Below, one piece after another: positions 55,808-64,000 of a stretch of DNA of 64,000 bases. Source of the stretch: Bacteroidia bacterium (GTDB lineage: Bacteria > Bacteroidota > Bacteroidia > CAIKAF01); contig JACVCJ010000004.1 of the NCBI GenBank assembly GCA_016742095.1, positions 62,001 through 126,000 of the forward strand, written 5' to 3'. Each line of letters starts with the position of its first letter. The first letter of the stretch is position 1. The notes under the pieces are model-generated. The model worked only from the letters and a program-made list of their open reading frames with translations. It had not been told where the DNA came from and made no database searches. Made by a program: the position numbers and the translations under genes.

Positions 55808-56365
55808 TCAGTAAGAACGTATCGTGGAAAAGTACCTGGGATCTGTCGTGCGAAAGGGCGGCAGGGGAGCGGCCATGTCGGTATCGGCAGGCGTTCCGGG
55901 TGGGTTTACAATGCTGTCCAATTTTTCGCTTACGGATAAAAGAGGAGTATAACGGACCTTAACACCTTCGATGAGCACAAATCCTCCGCAGCCTCTGAAG
56001 GGTATGATTTCGCCCTTTTCGGCGACGACCAGGGCACTGGCCAGATCGCCTGCGGGCAGGAACAGCTGTATATCTTTCAGCGTGGTGAATTTGTTTTCTA
56101 CGGAAATGGTGGACGAACGTACGGTTACAAAATACGGAGCGCTGCATTCCAGGGTATAGATGCCCGGCGAAAGCCCACGGAAGGCGTAGTGACCGCTTGT
56201 GTCGGATTCCGTGTATTGGATAAGACTGTCGCCATCGCAGAGGGCGATACGTGAGGCAGGCAATACTTCGCCCTGTGCCCCGCTGACGCGGCCTTCGAAT
56301 CCCCCGGACTGTGCGGCCGGCGAAAGCGAAGAGATGGACGGTAGTGTAAAAAATAAGATTTTCAT
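55808..56365 (-). CDS. Secreted protein with carboxypeptidase-regulatory-like domain
   Basis: The 185-residue protein starts with a signal peptide (MKILFFTLPSISSLSPAAQ) and has one Ig-like regulatory fold (GFEGRVSGAQGEVLPASRI; DTSGHYAFRGLSPGIYTLE), a common N-terminal module of Bacteroidota surface proteins. After it comes QLFLPAGDLASALVVAEKGE and FRGCGGFVL, which recall a short TonB-plug-like segment. It stops without the larger C-terminal domain normally found, so it may be a truncated form. The frame is open upstream through a VWA-protein remnant; the signal peptide decides the start. Confidence 0.68.
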   Translation of the reverse strand: MKILFFTLPSISSLSPAAQSGGFEGRVSGAQGEVLPASRIALCDGDSLIQYTESDTSGHYAFRGLSPGIYTLECSAPYFVTVRSSTISVENKFTTLKDIQLFLPAGDLASALVVAEKGEIIPFRGCGGFVLIEGVKVRYTPLLSVSEKLDSIVNPPGTPADTDMAAPLPPFRTTDPRYFSTIRSY

Positions 56366-56399
56366 GATCATCGGTATAAATTTCGTATAGGCATGCGTC

Positions 56400-56683
56400 T
56401 GAGCTGGCCGTTTGAGAATGTGGTTTGCTGTCGGGTGTCGGATTTGTTGATCAAAGGGGGCTGGATGTTCGTCCCCGGGCTGCGGATAGTCATAGTGGAA
56501 ATAATTGATGAGTTCTTCCGCACGTACCATGCCTTTGGGTACGTCTTCGGATGCATATACGCACTTTTTCACGAGGGCGTAGGAGGCTTTATCCACATCG
56601 ATGGAAAAGGTAGAGACGGGGCGGCTGCGGACCGACAGGAAATCGTTGTCTTTAGTAGAGCGTTTTTCATAATGCTGCGTATT
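56400..56683 (-). pseudogene. Remnant of a VWA (YfbK-like) protein
   Basis: About 75 codons in frame with the downstream gene read DNDFLSVRSRPVSTFSIDVD, then KASYALVKK, and later RAEELINYFHYDYPQP. This matches the segment just before the von Willebrand factor A domain of YfbK-type proteins. The homology stops after PGDEHP and continues into unrelated sequence, so the VWA domain itself is missing. No start with a signal peptide precedes it. I read it as a gene fragment. Confidence 0.65.
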
Positions 56684-56759
56684 AAAAATTAGACAATAGA
56701 TAAGCGCTCCGTGTCCGGACACGGGTTTTAACAAGGGTTGCGTATATACATGGTTTGCC

Positions 56760-57140
56760 TTAGCGACGTATGCCGAAGCCTATCCTGGCAGCCCTCATTT
56801 TGTTCGGTATGTAGGTGTAGGCAATGTTTGTGGGCAGAGGGGTGTTCCGGTTCACGCCTGTTCCCGGCAGTTCGTGAAACTGGAGGCGGGGATCATGATA
56901 CTTTACAGGCTTTGAAGATCCGTGGCACTCCGCCATAATTGGAGCGTTGCCTGTTCCGGGTTGTTTTGCTGCATCGATGACAAGGGGTTTATTACGGTCC
57001 AGGTCGCGCAGTTCGGGAGCGGGAATCCCGGCAGCGATACGTTCTACAGCGGGAAGGTCTGAGATCTGCTGGGCATGTACAGTAACGTTGTACATAGTGG
57101 ATCCGAGCAGAAAAACGATGAGTGTACCGATATTTTTCAT
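56760..57140 (-). CDS. Small secreted protein of unknown function
   Basis: The 126-residue protein has a signal peptide (MKNIGTLIVFLLGSTMYNVT, ending VHAQQ). The mature part is Pro- and Arg-rich without a recognisable domain and ends GFGIRR. Its ATG overlaps the stop of the preceding small protein gene (ATGA), so the two are translationally coupled. It may be a partly degraded gene, as the cluster has a VWA remnant next to it. Confidence 0.5.
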   Translation of the reverse strand: MKNIGTLIVFLLGSTMYNVTVHAQQISDLPAVERIAAGIPAPELRDLDRNKPLVIDAAKQPGTGNAPIMAECHGSSKPVKYHDPRLQFHELPGTGVNRNTPLPTNIAYTYIPNKMRAARIGFGIRR

Positions 57141-57562
57141 AAGCGATTATTTTTAATGATATGTGTAGTGTTTTGCCAGTTTTGAATGACCGTTCCGGCA
57201 TTGCGGTATTGCATCCGGGGCATATAGAGAAGCATGACGGCCTGTGCCGGAAAAATTCCTTTCTGCATCTCCGCAGTTTCCAGGGAAACGTCTGTGCCGG
57301 GCAGGCTGGCCGGTTCCGGCTGAAGGGGAAGATCATATGTGCGTATCCGGAAACATCTGTCAATGAAGAAGTACCAGCCTCCGCAATGTCGCCCCCTCAT
57401 TCCCAGCAGGGAACGTACTCCGGCATCTTTCGTATACGCATAAGAAGCCTTGTTCATGCAGGTGTTGGCGGGTACGGGCCGATATCTGTCTAATGATACA
57501 CTTTGTGTGTACGCAATGATCGGCACAAAGAATAGTAAATATAAAATGTAGTGTTTTTTCAT
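57137..57562 (-). CDS. Small secreted protein of unknown function
   Basis: The 141-residue protein begins with a signal peptide (MKKHYILYLLFFVPIIAYTQ). The mature part carries several cysteines and ends with AGTVIQNWQNTTHIIKNN. A similar IQNWQ or LQNWQ element occurs near the end of the protein encoded at 57660-58208, hinting that the two are distant relatives. No family is known to me. It lies in a minus-strand run of small secreted proteins. Confidence 0.5.
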   Translation of the reverse strand: MKKHYILYLLFFVPIIAYTQSVSLDRYRPVPANTCMNKASYAYTKDAGVRSLLGMRGRHCGGWYFFIDRCFRIRTYDLPLQPEPASLPGTDVSLETAEMQKGIFPAQAVMLLYMPRMQYRNAGTVIQNWQNTTHIIKNNRL

Positions 57563-57659
57563 AACCTTGTATTGCCTTGGGGTTTAATTGTTTTGTACAT
57601 GGACAGAGACTGAGATGCAAAGTGTCGATATAAGAATAAGTACTTTCATGAATATATGT

Positions 57660-58208
57660 TTAACGGGATCTGTTTAATGGTGCCAATGTGATGTAAACAT
57701 TCTCTCCCCGGCTGTACTGCCAGTTTTGAAGTATCATTTCGGCGGAACGATGATGCATGTTGTCCGGATGAAAAGAAACAGGAGCCCTTTCTGTAGTACT
57801 GGACCGCACCGGAAACTCTCTCCACAGAGGCGCTTCATAAGTTCTTTCGGTGGGCATTTCCCTGTTGCTGTACAGCACGATCTCCGGCCGTCCCTTGTAT
57901 CGTATATTCATCAATATGTTGTCCCGCGTGCCGAGAACAAGCGTATCACTGTAAAACGAATATTGCCCCTGCCGGAACTGAAGCTTCACCTTCCCGGTAT
58001 CTGCCGTGTGTATACAAAAATAACCGTTGCTGTCTGTCCGTGCGTGCACGCTGTACCGGTCCCCGGAGAACAGGGAAACCTGCATGCCTGTCACAGCCCT
58101 CATATCCGGGTCGGTCACCAGACCCCGTATCTGCTGTAAACTATCCTGTCCCAAAACGGCCGGAAGCAGAAAAATAAGACCTGAAATAAAAAACAGCAGT
58201 CGTTTCAT
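57660..58208 (-). CDS. Secreted protein with a regulatory-like beta-sandwich
   Basis: The 182-residue protein starts with a signal peptide (MKRLLFFISGLIFLLPAVLG). A carboxypeptidase-regulatory-like fold follows (QIRGLVTDPDMRAVTGMQV; RTDSNGYFCIHTADTGKVKL). The remaining 80 residues have no recognised domain and contain EMILQNWQYSRGE. The frame is open 21 codons further upstream, but the signal peptide decides the start. It heads the run of small secreted genes divergent from glpK. Confidence 0.62.
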   Translation of the reverse strand: MKRLLFFISGLIFLLPAVLGQDSLQQIRGLVTDPDMRAVTGMQVSLFSGDRYSVHARTDSNGYFCIHTADTGKVKLQFRQGQYSFYSDTLVLGTRDNILMNIRYKGRPEIVLYSNREMPTERTYEAPLWREFPVRSSTTERAPVSFHPDNMHHRSAEMILQNWQYSRGENVYITLAPLNRSR

Positions 58209-58374
58209 ATGCGCACGGTTTAGCGGTGTTCTTCTTTTGTACGCAGAAAGTGCCCGCAGGGTTGTAGACATATTTTACACTTTGTCGGAAAATATATAGA
58301 GCGTTATAAAAACCCGCCGACGCTTTTTGCCGGGTAATGGCTTTTCTGTATACATTTTCGTAACATTGTTACCT

Positions 58375-59883
58375 ATGTCAGCCGGATATATTTTAGCCAT
58401 CGACCAGGGGACCACCAGTTCCCGCGCCATTCTGTTCGACTCGGACGAGAACATTGCAGGGATCGCCCAGAAAGAATTTACCCAGCACTTCCCCGAGCCG
58501 GGCTGGGTGCAGCACGATGCCCTGGAAATATGGGAAAGTCAGCTGGCCGTGGCGCGCGAAGTGCTGAAACATTCCGGCATACCCGCCGCACAGGTACGTT
58601 CCATCGGCATTACCAACCAGCGCGAGACCACCGTGGTGTGGGACCGTTATACCGGTAAGCCCGTGGCCCCGGCCATCGTATGGCAGGACCGCCGTACGGC
58701 CCTGTTTTGTCATAAACTCCGCGAAGAAGGGCATGAACCCTTGTTCAGAGAACGTACCGGGCTGATCCTCGACGCGTATTTTTCCGGCACCAAGATCCGC
58801 TGGATACTCGATAACACGCCCGGAGCCCGGGCCGCGGCCGAAGCGGGCGATCTGCTCTTCGGTACCGTGGACGCCTGGCTTATCTGGAAACTGACAGGCG
58901 GCAACGTACATGCTACCGACGCCTCCAATGCCTCGCGTACGCTGCTTTTCAATGTACATACGCTCTCCTGGGACGAAGAACTCTGCCGCATCCTGGACAT
59001 ACCCATGCAGATGCTGCCCGAAGTAAAAGATTCAGCCGGGGATTTCGGACATACCGAAGAAGAATGGCTGGGTCTTTCCGTGCCCATCGGCGGTGTAGCG
59101 GGCGACCAGCAGGCGGCGCTTTTCGGACAGGGCTGTATGGAGCCGGGAATGGCTAAAAATACCTATGGAACGGGTTGTTTTATGCTGATGAACACCGGGG
59201 AAAAACCGGTGCCGAGCACGCACGGACTGCTGACCACCGTGGCCTGGAAACTGAACGGCAAAGCGGCCTATGCGCTCGAAGGCAGTGTGTTCATTGCCGG
59301 GGCGGCCATACAGTGGCTGCGCGACGGACTGGGCATCATCCGTTCGGCAGAAGATACCGAAAGCCTGGCCCGCAGCGTAAAAGATACGGCCGGCGTATAT
59401 TTTGTTCCGGCCTTTGCGGGGCTGGGCGCACCCTACTGGGACATGGAAGCCCGCGGACTGATCTCCGGCCTTACCCGGGGGACCACCGCAGCGCACATCG
59501 TACGGGCGGCGCTGGAATCGCTGGCCTACCAGACCTGCGATATACTGCGGGCCATGGAAAAAGACGCCGGTATGGACATGAATACCCTGAAAGTGGACGG
59601 CGGCGCGGCACGCAACGATTTCCTGATGCAGTTCCAGGCGGATGTACTGCAGGTACTGGTGTCGCGGCCGCATAATACGGAGACCACGGCGCTGGGCGCG
59701 GCACGACTGGCCGGTATCTCAGCCGGTATGTTCCGTATGGAAGATTTTATGAAAGAAGGGAATTTCCGCAGCTTCCGGCCGGTAATGAGCGCCGGGGAAG
59801 CAGGAGCGAAATACGCAGGCTGGCAGCAGGCCGTGCGGCGCAGCTTCCACGAAAGCAGTACAGATCAGGCGGCAGATCAGTAA
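58375..59883 (+). CDS. glpK: Glycerol kinase
   Basis: It phosphorylates glycerol to sn-glycerol-3-phosphate. The 502-residue protein has FGGY-kinase signatures: [76 protein letters not shown] and [18 protein letters not shown]. The start at 58375 ([12 protein letters not shown]) fits; the frame extends 16 codons upstream without homology. No glycerol facilitator or glpD is adjacent in the window. Its last seven bases overlap the convergent VOC gene. Confidence 0.97.
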   Translation: MSAGYILAIDQGTTSSRAILFDSDENIAGIAQKEFTQHFPEPGWVQHDALEIWESQLAVAREVLKHSGIPAAQVRSIGITNQRETTVVWDRYTGKPVAPAIVWQDRRTALFCHKLREEGHEPLFRERTGLILDAYFSGTKIRWILDNTPGARAAAEAGDLLFGTVDAWLIWKLTGGNVHATDASNASRTLLFNVHTLSWDEELCRILDIPMQMLPEVKDSAGDFGHTEEEWLGLSVPIGGVAGDQQAALFGQGCMEPGMAKNTYGTGCFMLMNTGEKPVPSTHGLLTTVAWKLNGKAAYALEGSVFIAGAAIQWLRDGLGIIRSAEDTESLARSVKDTAGVYFVPAFAGLGAPYWDMEARGLISGLTRGTTAAHIVRAALESLAYQTCDILRAMEKDAGMDMNTLKVDGGAARNDFLMQFQADVLQVLVSRPHNTETTALGAARLAGISAGMFRMEDFMKEGNFRSFRPVMSAGEAGAKYAGWQQAVRRSFHESSTDQAADQ

Positions 59884-60305
59884 TTCAGCACATCTTCGCT
59901 GCCCATGGTGCCGTACACATCGTCATTGGCCTCCCAAAGTTCGATCTTGTTGCCTTCCGGGTCCAGGATGTGCACAAATTTACCGTATTCGTAGGTTTCG
60001 ATCTCATCGCATACGGTAACGCCTTCAGCCTTCATTTTTTCTACCAGGCCTTCGATGTTCTGTACGCGAAAATTGATCATGTACGTGGCTTTGCCCGGCT
60101 TCAGGTAATCGCTGTCCTTTTTAAAGAAACTCAGCAGTGAGTATGCTTTCTGGTCGGGCGCGTCGTATTTGCGCCACACGAAATTAGCGCCGTAGGGGTG
60201 GTTCTTCATGCCCAGGTGCTTTGCGTACCAGGCATTCTGTTCTTCGGGGTTCTCGCAGGTAATGAATATCCCGCCGAGTGCCGTTACTTTAGGATTTGTT
60301 TCCAT
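59877..60305 (-). CDS. VOC superfamily (glyoxalase-like) protein
   Basis: The 142-residue protein has one vicinal-oxygen-chelate fold: [20 protein letters not shown] at the N-terminus, [20 protein letters not shown] in the middle and [16 protein letters not shown] near the end. Glu in IELWE is the usual metal ligand. Substrate cannot be read from the sequence; glyoxalase, dioxygenase and fosfomycin-resistance relatives share this fold. It overlaps the upstream small membrane protein gene by 17 bases and glpK (convergent) by seven. Confidence 0.85.
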   Translation of the reverse strand: METNPKVTALGGIFITCENPEEQNAWYAKHLGMKNHPYGANFVWRKYDAPDQKAYSLLSFFKKDSDYLKPGKATYMINFRVQNIEGLVEKMKAEGVTVCDEIETYEYGKFVHILDPEGNKIELWEANDDVYGTMGSEDVLNY

Positions 60306-60627
60306 TTGCTAAAAAATAAAATGCGATACTTAAAACCAGCAGCTGGGTAGAAAGCGTAAGCGAAAAATCGCCGTTGAAATCGGTAATGATATAATAGAAG
60401 GACAGGATCACCAGTCCCAGCGAACTGATCACCGTAAGGGTGGTCGTTTTCATAAAACCGCCTGCAAACAGGCCGATGGAAAGCACAAACCAGACCAGCG
60501 AAATAAAAAAGGTCTTGTCGAACCCGAAAGCCTTTACGCTTTTCCAGTGGTACAGGATGCCGTGTATAAGCATGGCCACACGAAACAGCCAGTGTGTTAC
60601 CGGCATGATATTTTTAAGAGGTTCCAT
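60289..60627 (-). CDS. Small four-helix membrane protein
   Basis: The 112-residue protein has four predicted hydrophobic helices: WLFRVAMLIHGILYHW, FISLVWFVLSIGLFAGGFM, LTVISSLGLVILSFYYII and LSTQLLVLSIAFYFLA. No family is identified with confidence. It overlaps the VOC gene by 17 bases on the same strand, so the two are probably co-translated. Confidence 0.65.
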   Translation of the reverse strand: MEPLKNIMPVTHWLFRVAMLIHGILYHWKSVKAFGFDKTFFISLVWFVLSIGLFAGGFMKTTTLTVISSLGLVILSFYYIITDFNGDFSLTLSTQLLVLSIAFYFLANGNKS

Positions 60628-60813
60628 ACGCAGCTTGTTTTATCTGTATACAAATGTAAGCGCCGGGACGTATGTTGTCCGGGTCGGGAACGAAAGATAT
60701 TGACAATCCACTTTTAACGAAGGGCGTTTGTCGTTCTAAAAGGCGAATTCATCGGAAAGCGGGCCGGAACAAAATTTACTTTATTACATTTACGGCCTAA
60801 ATTATACGCACGA

Positions 60814-62961
60814 ATGAAAAACCTTTTTAGAAAAACCTGGTTGTTAGCCGGATTGTTCGCCTTTGTTCTGTCGGGCACGCTCCGGGCTGACGAAGGTATG
60901 TGGTTACCCATCTACATCAAGCAGCTGGAGAGCCGCATGCAGCAAATGGGCAGCAAACTTACCGCTGAAGATATTTACAGTGTGAACAAGGCTTCGATCA
61001 AAGATGCCATCGTTTCTTTCGGTGGTTTCTGTACAGGAGAGATCGTTTCTTCCAAAGGTCTGGTTTTTACCAACCACCACTGCGGGTACGATAAGATCGC
61101 CGAACTGTCCACGACACAGAATAACTGGCTTAAAGACGGTTTCTGGGCCAAAAGCAACGAGCAGGAAATTCCGGCTCCGGGCCTGTTCGTACGCATCCTG
61201 GTGCGTATGGAGAACGTAACCGATAAAGTAAAGGCCGCCGAGGACCCCGAGGCAGCCAAGGCCGAAATGATCAGCGCCGCTGAAAAAGAAGGCGCCGGTT
61301 ACGAAGCCGAAGTAGAAGAATATTTCTATGGTAACGATTTTTACCTGCTGGTTTACCAGGTTTATAAAGATATCCGCCTGGTAGGTACGCCTCCGGAGAA
61401 CGTAGGTAAATTCGGAGGAGATACCGATAACTGGATGTGGCCGCGTCACACGGGCGATTTCTCGATCTTCCGTATCTATGCCGATGCCAACAACAACCCG
61501 GCCGAATATTCGCCGAACAACAAACCCTATCAGCCGAAACACCACCTGCCGGTGTCGCTGAAAGGCATCAAACAGAACGATTTTTCGTTCATCATGGGTT
61601 TCCCGGGCCGTACACAGCGTTACCTTACTTCCGATCAGATCAAAAAGACCATCAGTGTAGATTACCCGATGTCTTCTTCCATCATGGACGTGAAACTGAA
61701 AACCATGAAATCGTTCATGGATAAGGACGAAGCCGTTAAAATTCAGCTGGCGAGCGATTATGCTTCCCTGGCCAACTACTGGAAATACATGCTGGGAAAT
61801 ATCTACTCGGCTAAAAATTCAGATTTTATCGAGCAGAAACAGGCTTTTGAGGAAAGACTGCAGAAATGGATCGATGCCGATAAAGGCCGCAGCGAAAAAT
61901 GGGGGAACCTCATTGCCGATATCAAAAAGATACAGACCGCCGATGAAGCCAGCAATAAACTGGGTAACTTCCTGAACTTCGGTTATTTTGGTCCGGCCAT
62001 CGTAGGTGCCGCCACCCGCTTCTACCAGCTGGGCAACGCCATCACCAACGATAAAAAACAGCCGGAAAAAGTACAGGCACAGCTCGACCGTGTGAAAGCC
62101 GGCCTGGACAAACAGTTCAAGGAATTCAACGCTACGGTGGACGAAGCCGTATTCGTGGAACTGGGCAAATACATCATGGCCAACCTGCCTAAGGAAGACT
62201 GGCCTGCCGAATTCAGCGGCGAAGCTTTCCAGAAAATGAAAGGCGCCAATGACCAGGAAAAACTGAAAGCGTATGCCGCCAACATGTACAAGAAGTCGAT
62301 CTTCGCGAACCGTGCGGCTATGGAGAAATTCCTGAAAAAACCATCGAAAAAGGCCCTGGATGCCGATCCGGGTTATAAATACATGCAGTCGGTGATCGGT
62401 CTGTACTTTAAAGTGATGGGTGCCGCCGGTGCCAGCGAACAGGCCGAAGGCGAACTGATGAAGGAATACATGCAGGCCATCCGTGAGTTTACTACGGACA
62501 AACCGCTGTACCCGGACGCCAACAGCACACTGCGCTTTACGTTCGGTTCGGTTCAGGGTTACAACGGTGTGGATGGTAAAGAATTCAAGTTCTTCACCAC
62601 GGCCGATGGTATCCTGGAAAAAGAAAAACCGGGCGACCTCGAATTCGACGTTCCGAAAAAACTGCACGACCTGATCGTGGCCAAAGACTTCGGTCGTTAC
62701 GGCAACAACGGCGATCTGAACGTATGTTTCCTGACCACGCACGATATCACAGGCGGTAACTCCGGTTCACCGGTGATCGACGGCGAAGGGAACCTGATCG
62801 GTATCGCTTTCGACGGTAACTGGGAAAGTATGGTGGGCGACCTGAGCTACCAGCCTAAAACCCAGCGTACCATCAGCGTGGACATCCGTTACGTACTGTT
62901 CTTCATCGACAAGTACGCCGGTGCTACCAACCTGATCGAAGAGCTGAGCCTCAAACAGTAA
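60814..62961 (+). CDS. S46 family dipeptidyl peptidase (DPP7-like)
   Basis: S46 peptidases release dipeptides from the N-terminus of oligopeptides in the periplasm. The 715-residue protein has a signal peptide (LFRKTWLLAGLFAFVLSG), a chymotrypsin-like catalytic centre with FTNHHCGYD (His88/His89) and GGNSGSPVID (Ser650), and a helical cap domain between. The residue 18 positions after the catalytic Ser is Gly668 (AFDGNWE). Family knowledge assigns Gly at this site to DPP7 and Arg to DPP11, so hydrophobic or neutral rather than acidic P1 specificity is expected. A clear terminator follows. Confidence 0.94.
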   Translation: MKNLFRKTWLLAGLFAFVLSGTLRADEGMWLPIYIKQLESRMQQMGSKLTAEDIYSVNKASIKDAIVSFGGFCTGEIVSSKGLVFTNHHCGYDKIAELSTTQNNWLKDGFWAKSNEQEIPAPGLFVRILVRMENVTDKVKAAEDPEAAKAEMISAAEKEGAGYEAEVEEYFYGNDFYLLVYQVYKDIRLVGTPPENVGKFGGDTDNWMWPRHTGDFSIFRIYADANNNPAEYSPNNKPYQPKHHLPVSLKGIKQNDFSFIMGFPGRTQRYLTSDQIKKTISVDYPMSSSIMDVKLKTMKSFMDKDEAVKIQLASDYASLANYWKYMLGNIYSAKNSDFIEQKQAFEERLQKWIDADKGRSEKWGNLIADIKKIQTADEASNKLGNFLNFGYFGPAIVGAATRFYQLGNAITNDKKQPEKVQAQLDRVKAGLDKQFKEFNATVDEAVFVELGKYIMANLPKEDWPAEFSGEAFQKMKGANDQEKLKAYAANMYKKSIFANRAAMEKFLKKPSKKALDADPGYKYMQSVIGLYFKVMGAAGASEQAEGELMKEYMQAIREFTTDKPLYPDANSTLRFTFGSVQGYNGVDGKEFKFFTTADGILEKEKPGDLEFDVPKKLHDLIVAKDFGRYGNNGDLNVCFLTTHDITGGNSGSPVIDGEGNLIGIAFDGNWESMVGDLSYQPKTQRTISVDIRYVLFFIDKYAGATNLIEELSLKQ

Positions 62962-62981
62962 GCTTAAAGCATTACATATTG

Positions 62982-63016
62982 AAAGGCCGCCTCGCTGGAA
63001 GCGAGGCGGCCTTTTT
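62982..63016 (+). terminator. Terminator after the S46 peptidase gene (hairpin repeat, copy 4)
   Basis: AAAGGCCGCCTCGCT-ggaa-AGCGAGGCGGCCTTTTT is a near-perfect 15-bp stem with a T-run. It shares the CTCGCT/AGCGAG core with the hairpin repeats around the Tc locus. Confidence 0.92.
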
Positions 63017-63034
63017 GTTTTGAAAATGTTGCAA

Positions 63035-63559
63035 TTATAAGCTGAACTCTAACCCGTTCTTAACGTGTTTTTTTTCCTGTTCCCAAAGTTCATGGTTATT
63101 CAGCAATTCGAATTCTTTTTCCTTCTCAAGAACTTTCATCCAGATACGGGCGGAAATCACATTGGCGGAATGAATTTGCAGGCGTACGATAATTTCTGTT
63201 TTGGGTTTCCTGTGCCGGTTGATGATCTGGCTCAGTTCAGCAGGCTCAATGTCTACGTCCCGGGCAAAATCCTTACGCTTTGAGTACAAAATTTCAATGT
63301 ATTCTTTTAGAAAATGCCCAAATGTAAGTTCGACATTGTAATCCGCTTTTTTTATATAATCTTCCATTTGAAATTTCAGTTGAAGAATTCGGAAGAGGAG
63401 ACGGCGTTCCCTGGGCATGTGATTCGCTTTTTCTTCGCGTAGTTTTTTCAGGATACGTGCATCTGCTTCTTGTCCGGCCTTTGTTTGCTCTATGGGAAAT
63501 ACAAAAGATTCCACGAGTTCTTCGGAGCTGTATTTTTCTAATTTTTTCTCAGTTTTCAT
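63035..63559 (-). CDS. Antitoxin-like HTH protein
   Basis: The 174-residue protein is mostly helical, with a probable helix-turn-helix near residues 95-125 (KDFARDVDIEPAELSQIINR). The pattern resembles regulatory/antitoxin proteins that follow GNAT-like or toxin-like partners in Bacteroidota. It begins one base after the stop of a frameshifted gene, so it is coupled to it. The start at 63559 (MKTEKKLEKYSS) lies within the expected overlap region; the 14-codon extension upstream has no support. Function as an antitoxin is inference. Confidence 0.7.
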   Translation of the reverse strand: MKTEKKLEKYSSEELVESFVFPIEQTKAGQEADARILKKLREEKANHMPRERRLLFRILQLKFQMEDYIKKADYNVELTFGHFLKEYIEILYSKRKDFARDVDIEPAELSQIINRHRKPKTEIIVRLQIHSANVISARIWMKVLEKEKEFELLNNHELWEQEKKHVKNGLEFSL

Positions 63560-63560
63560 G

Positions 63561-64000
63561 TTATAAGTGGTATTTTGATAGGACCCGAAGCAGGGGTTCA
63601 TCTTCTAAATAGAGGCTATTACCCGCTGTCAGCATACCGTATTTGTTTATATAATACTCCCGGAGTTTTGTTTTGGGTACCAGGGAAACACAGGCTTTTT
63701 CTCCGAACTGAGAAACTGCCAGCCTGCAGGCATAGGCGATCAGACAGCCTGCAATACCCTCATACTTGCCTGCTCTTCCAACATTTTCAGCAGATAAAGC
63801 CAGCAGTGATTGCGGATACGGAATTCCGCGGGTATCAGCTCCAGAGACATCAAACCTAAAATATCGTCTTTGTCCTTCAGGCTAAGTTTTAGTACCTGAT
63901 GCTTCTGCTCTTTTTTCCAGTTAAAAAAGTATCGTTTTTTAGTTATTCGTCTGTAATCTTTTTCTGCAACAGGGTCGATATCCGCTTTCCATTTCCGTCC
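63561..64000 (-). pseudogene. Frameshifted GNAT-like gene, partial at right edge
   Basis: The upstream part (64000 to about 63815) reads KADIDPVAEKDYRRITKKRY, then FFNWKKEQKHQVLKLSLKD and GLMSLELIPAEFRI. The frame then stops at a TGA at 63740-63742. The rest of the protein continues in another frame: SLLALSAENVGRAGKYEGIA, LVPKTKLREYYINKYGML and ending LLRVLSKYHL. The junction is near 63805-63820, so a small indel has broken the gene, or the sequence has an error there. The combined product resembles a small acyltransferase-like protein known in Bacteroidota. Its 5' end is outside the window. Confidence 0.65.

Overview
The window looks like chromosomal DNA of a Bacteroidota, most likely a Chitinophagales/Chitinophagaceae-type organism. 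Supporting signs are TAnnTTTG-type promoter boxes, DUF3109 and DUF4919 proteins, an S46 dipeptidyl peptidase, a DAHP synthase with a C-terminal chorismate mutase, class Ia ribonucleotide reductase in the order nrdB-nrdA, and many short lipoproteins. Genes are dense and of moderately high GC, except for one strikingly AT-rich block (about 27500-31260). The genus cannot be named from the sequence alone. Most functions below are read from motifs and remembered families, not from a database search.

Layout. 1-3340: a lipocalin, then a two-gene unit of eukaryote-like squalene synthase and squalene epoxidase. 3413-6642: an NlpC/P60 lipoprotein, a MORN-type protein overlapping DAHP synthase-chorismate mutase, and a DUF4919 protein. 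6653-11727 (minus): mfd, a sirtuin and a GT9 glycosyltransferase. 11879-17200: an MBL-rhodanese-rhodanese protein with a 2Fe-2S ferredoxin, then an M16 peptidase pair. 17222-21612 (minus): trpS, uvrC and two secreted proteins. 21657-23036: a DUF3109 protein and a HigBA-like pair. 23801-27496: nrdB-nrdA with a strong terminator.

27500-31260 is an AT-rich insert with two convergent genes: a P-loop NTPase, and a GHKL (Hsp90/MORC-like) ATPase fused to a PD-(D/E)XK-like domain. It resembles a two-gene defence cassette, but I do not recognise it as a named system. Two HTH regulators (31263-32345) and two secreted proteins (32648-34319) follow.

34916-53101 is the most notable locus. It encodes a Tc (ABC) toxin complex: one 2802-residue TcB-TcC fusion with an Rhs core and an unusually long, disordered, nuclease-like C-terminal cargo; a pentapeptide-repeat protein in the position of an immunity gene; and a 2943-residue TcA pore subunit. 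The locus is bracketed by two copies of a hairpin-forming repeat. An immunity-like gene beside a Tc cargo suggests that the cargo may be toxic to bacteria, including the producer.

53453-64000 is mixed: a lipoprotein, a methyltransferase-VanW pair, a cluster of small secreted proteins with a VWA-protein remnant, glpK, a VOC protein, a small membrane protein, a DPP7-like S46 peptidase, and an HTH protein following a frameshifted gene at the right edge.
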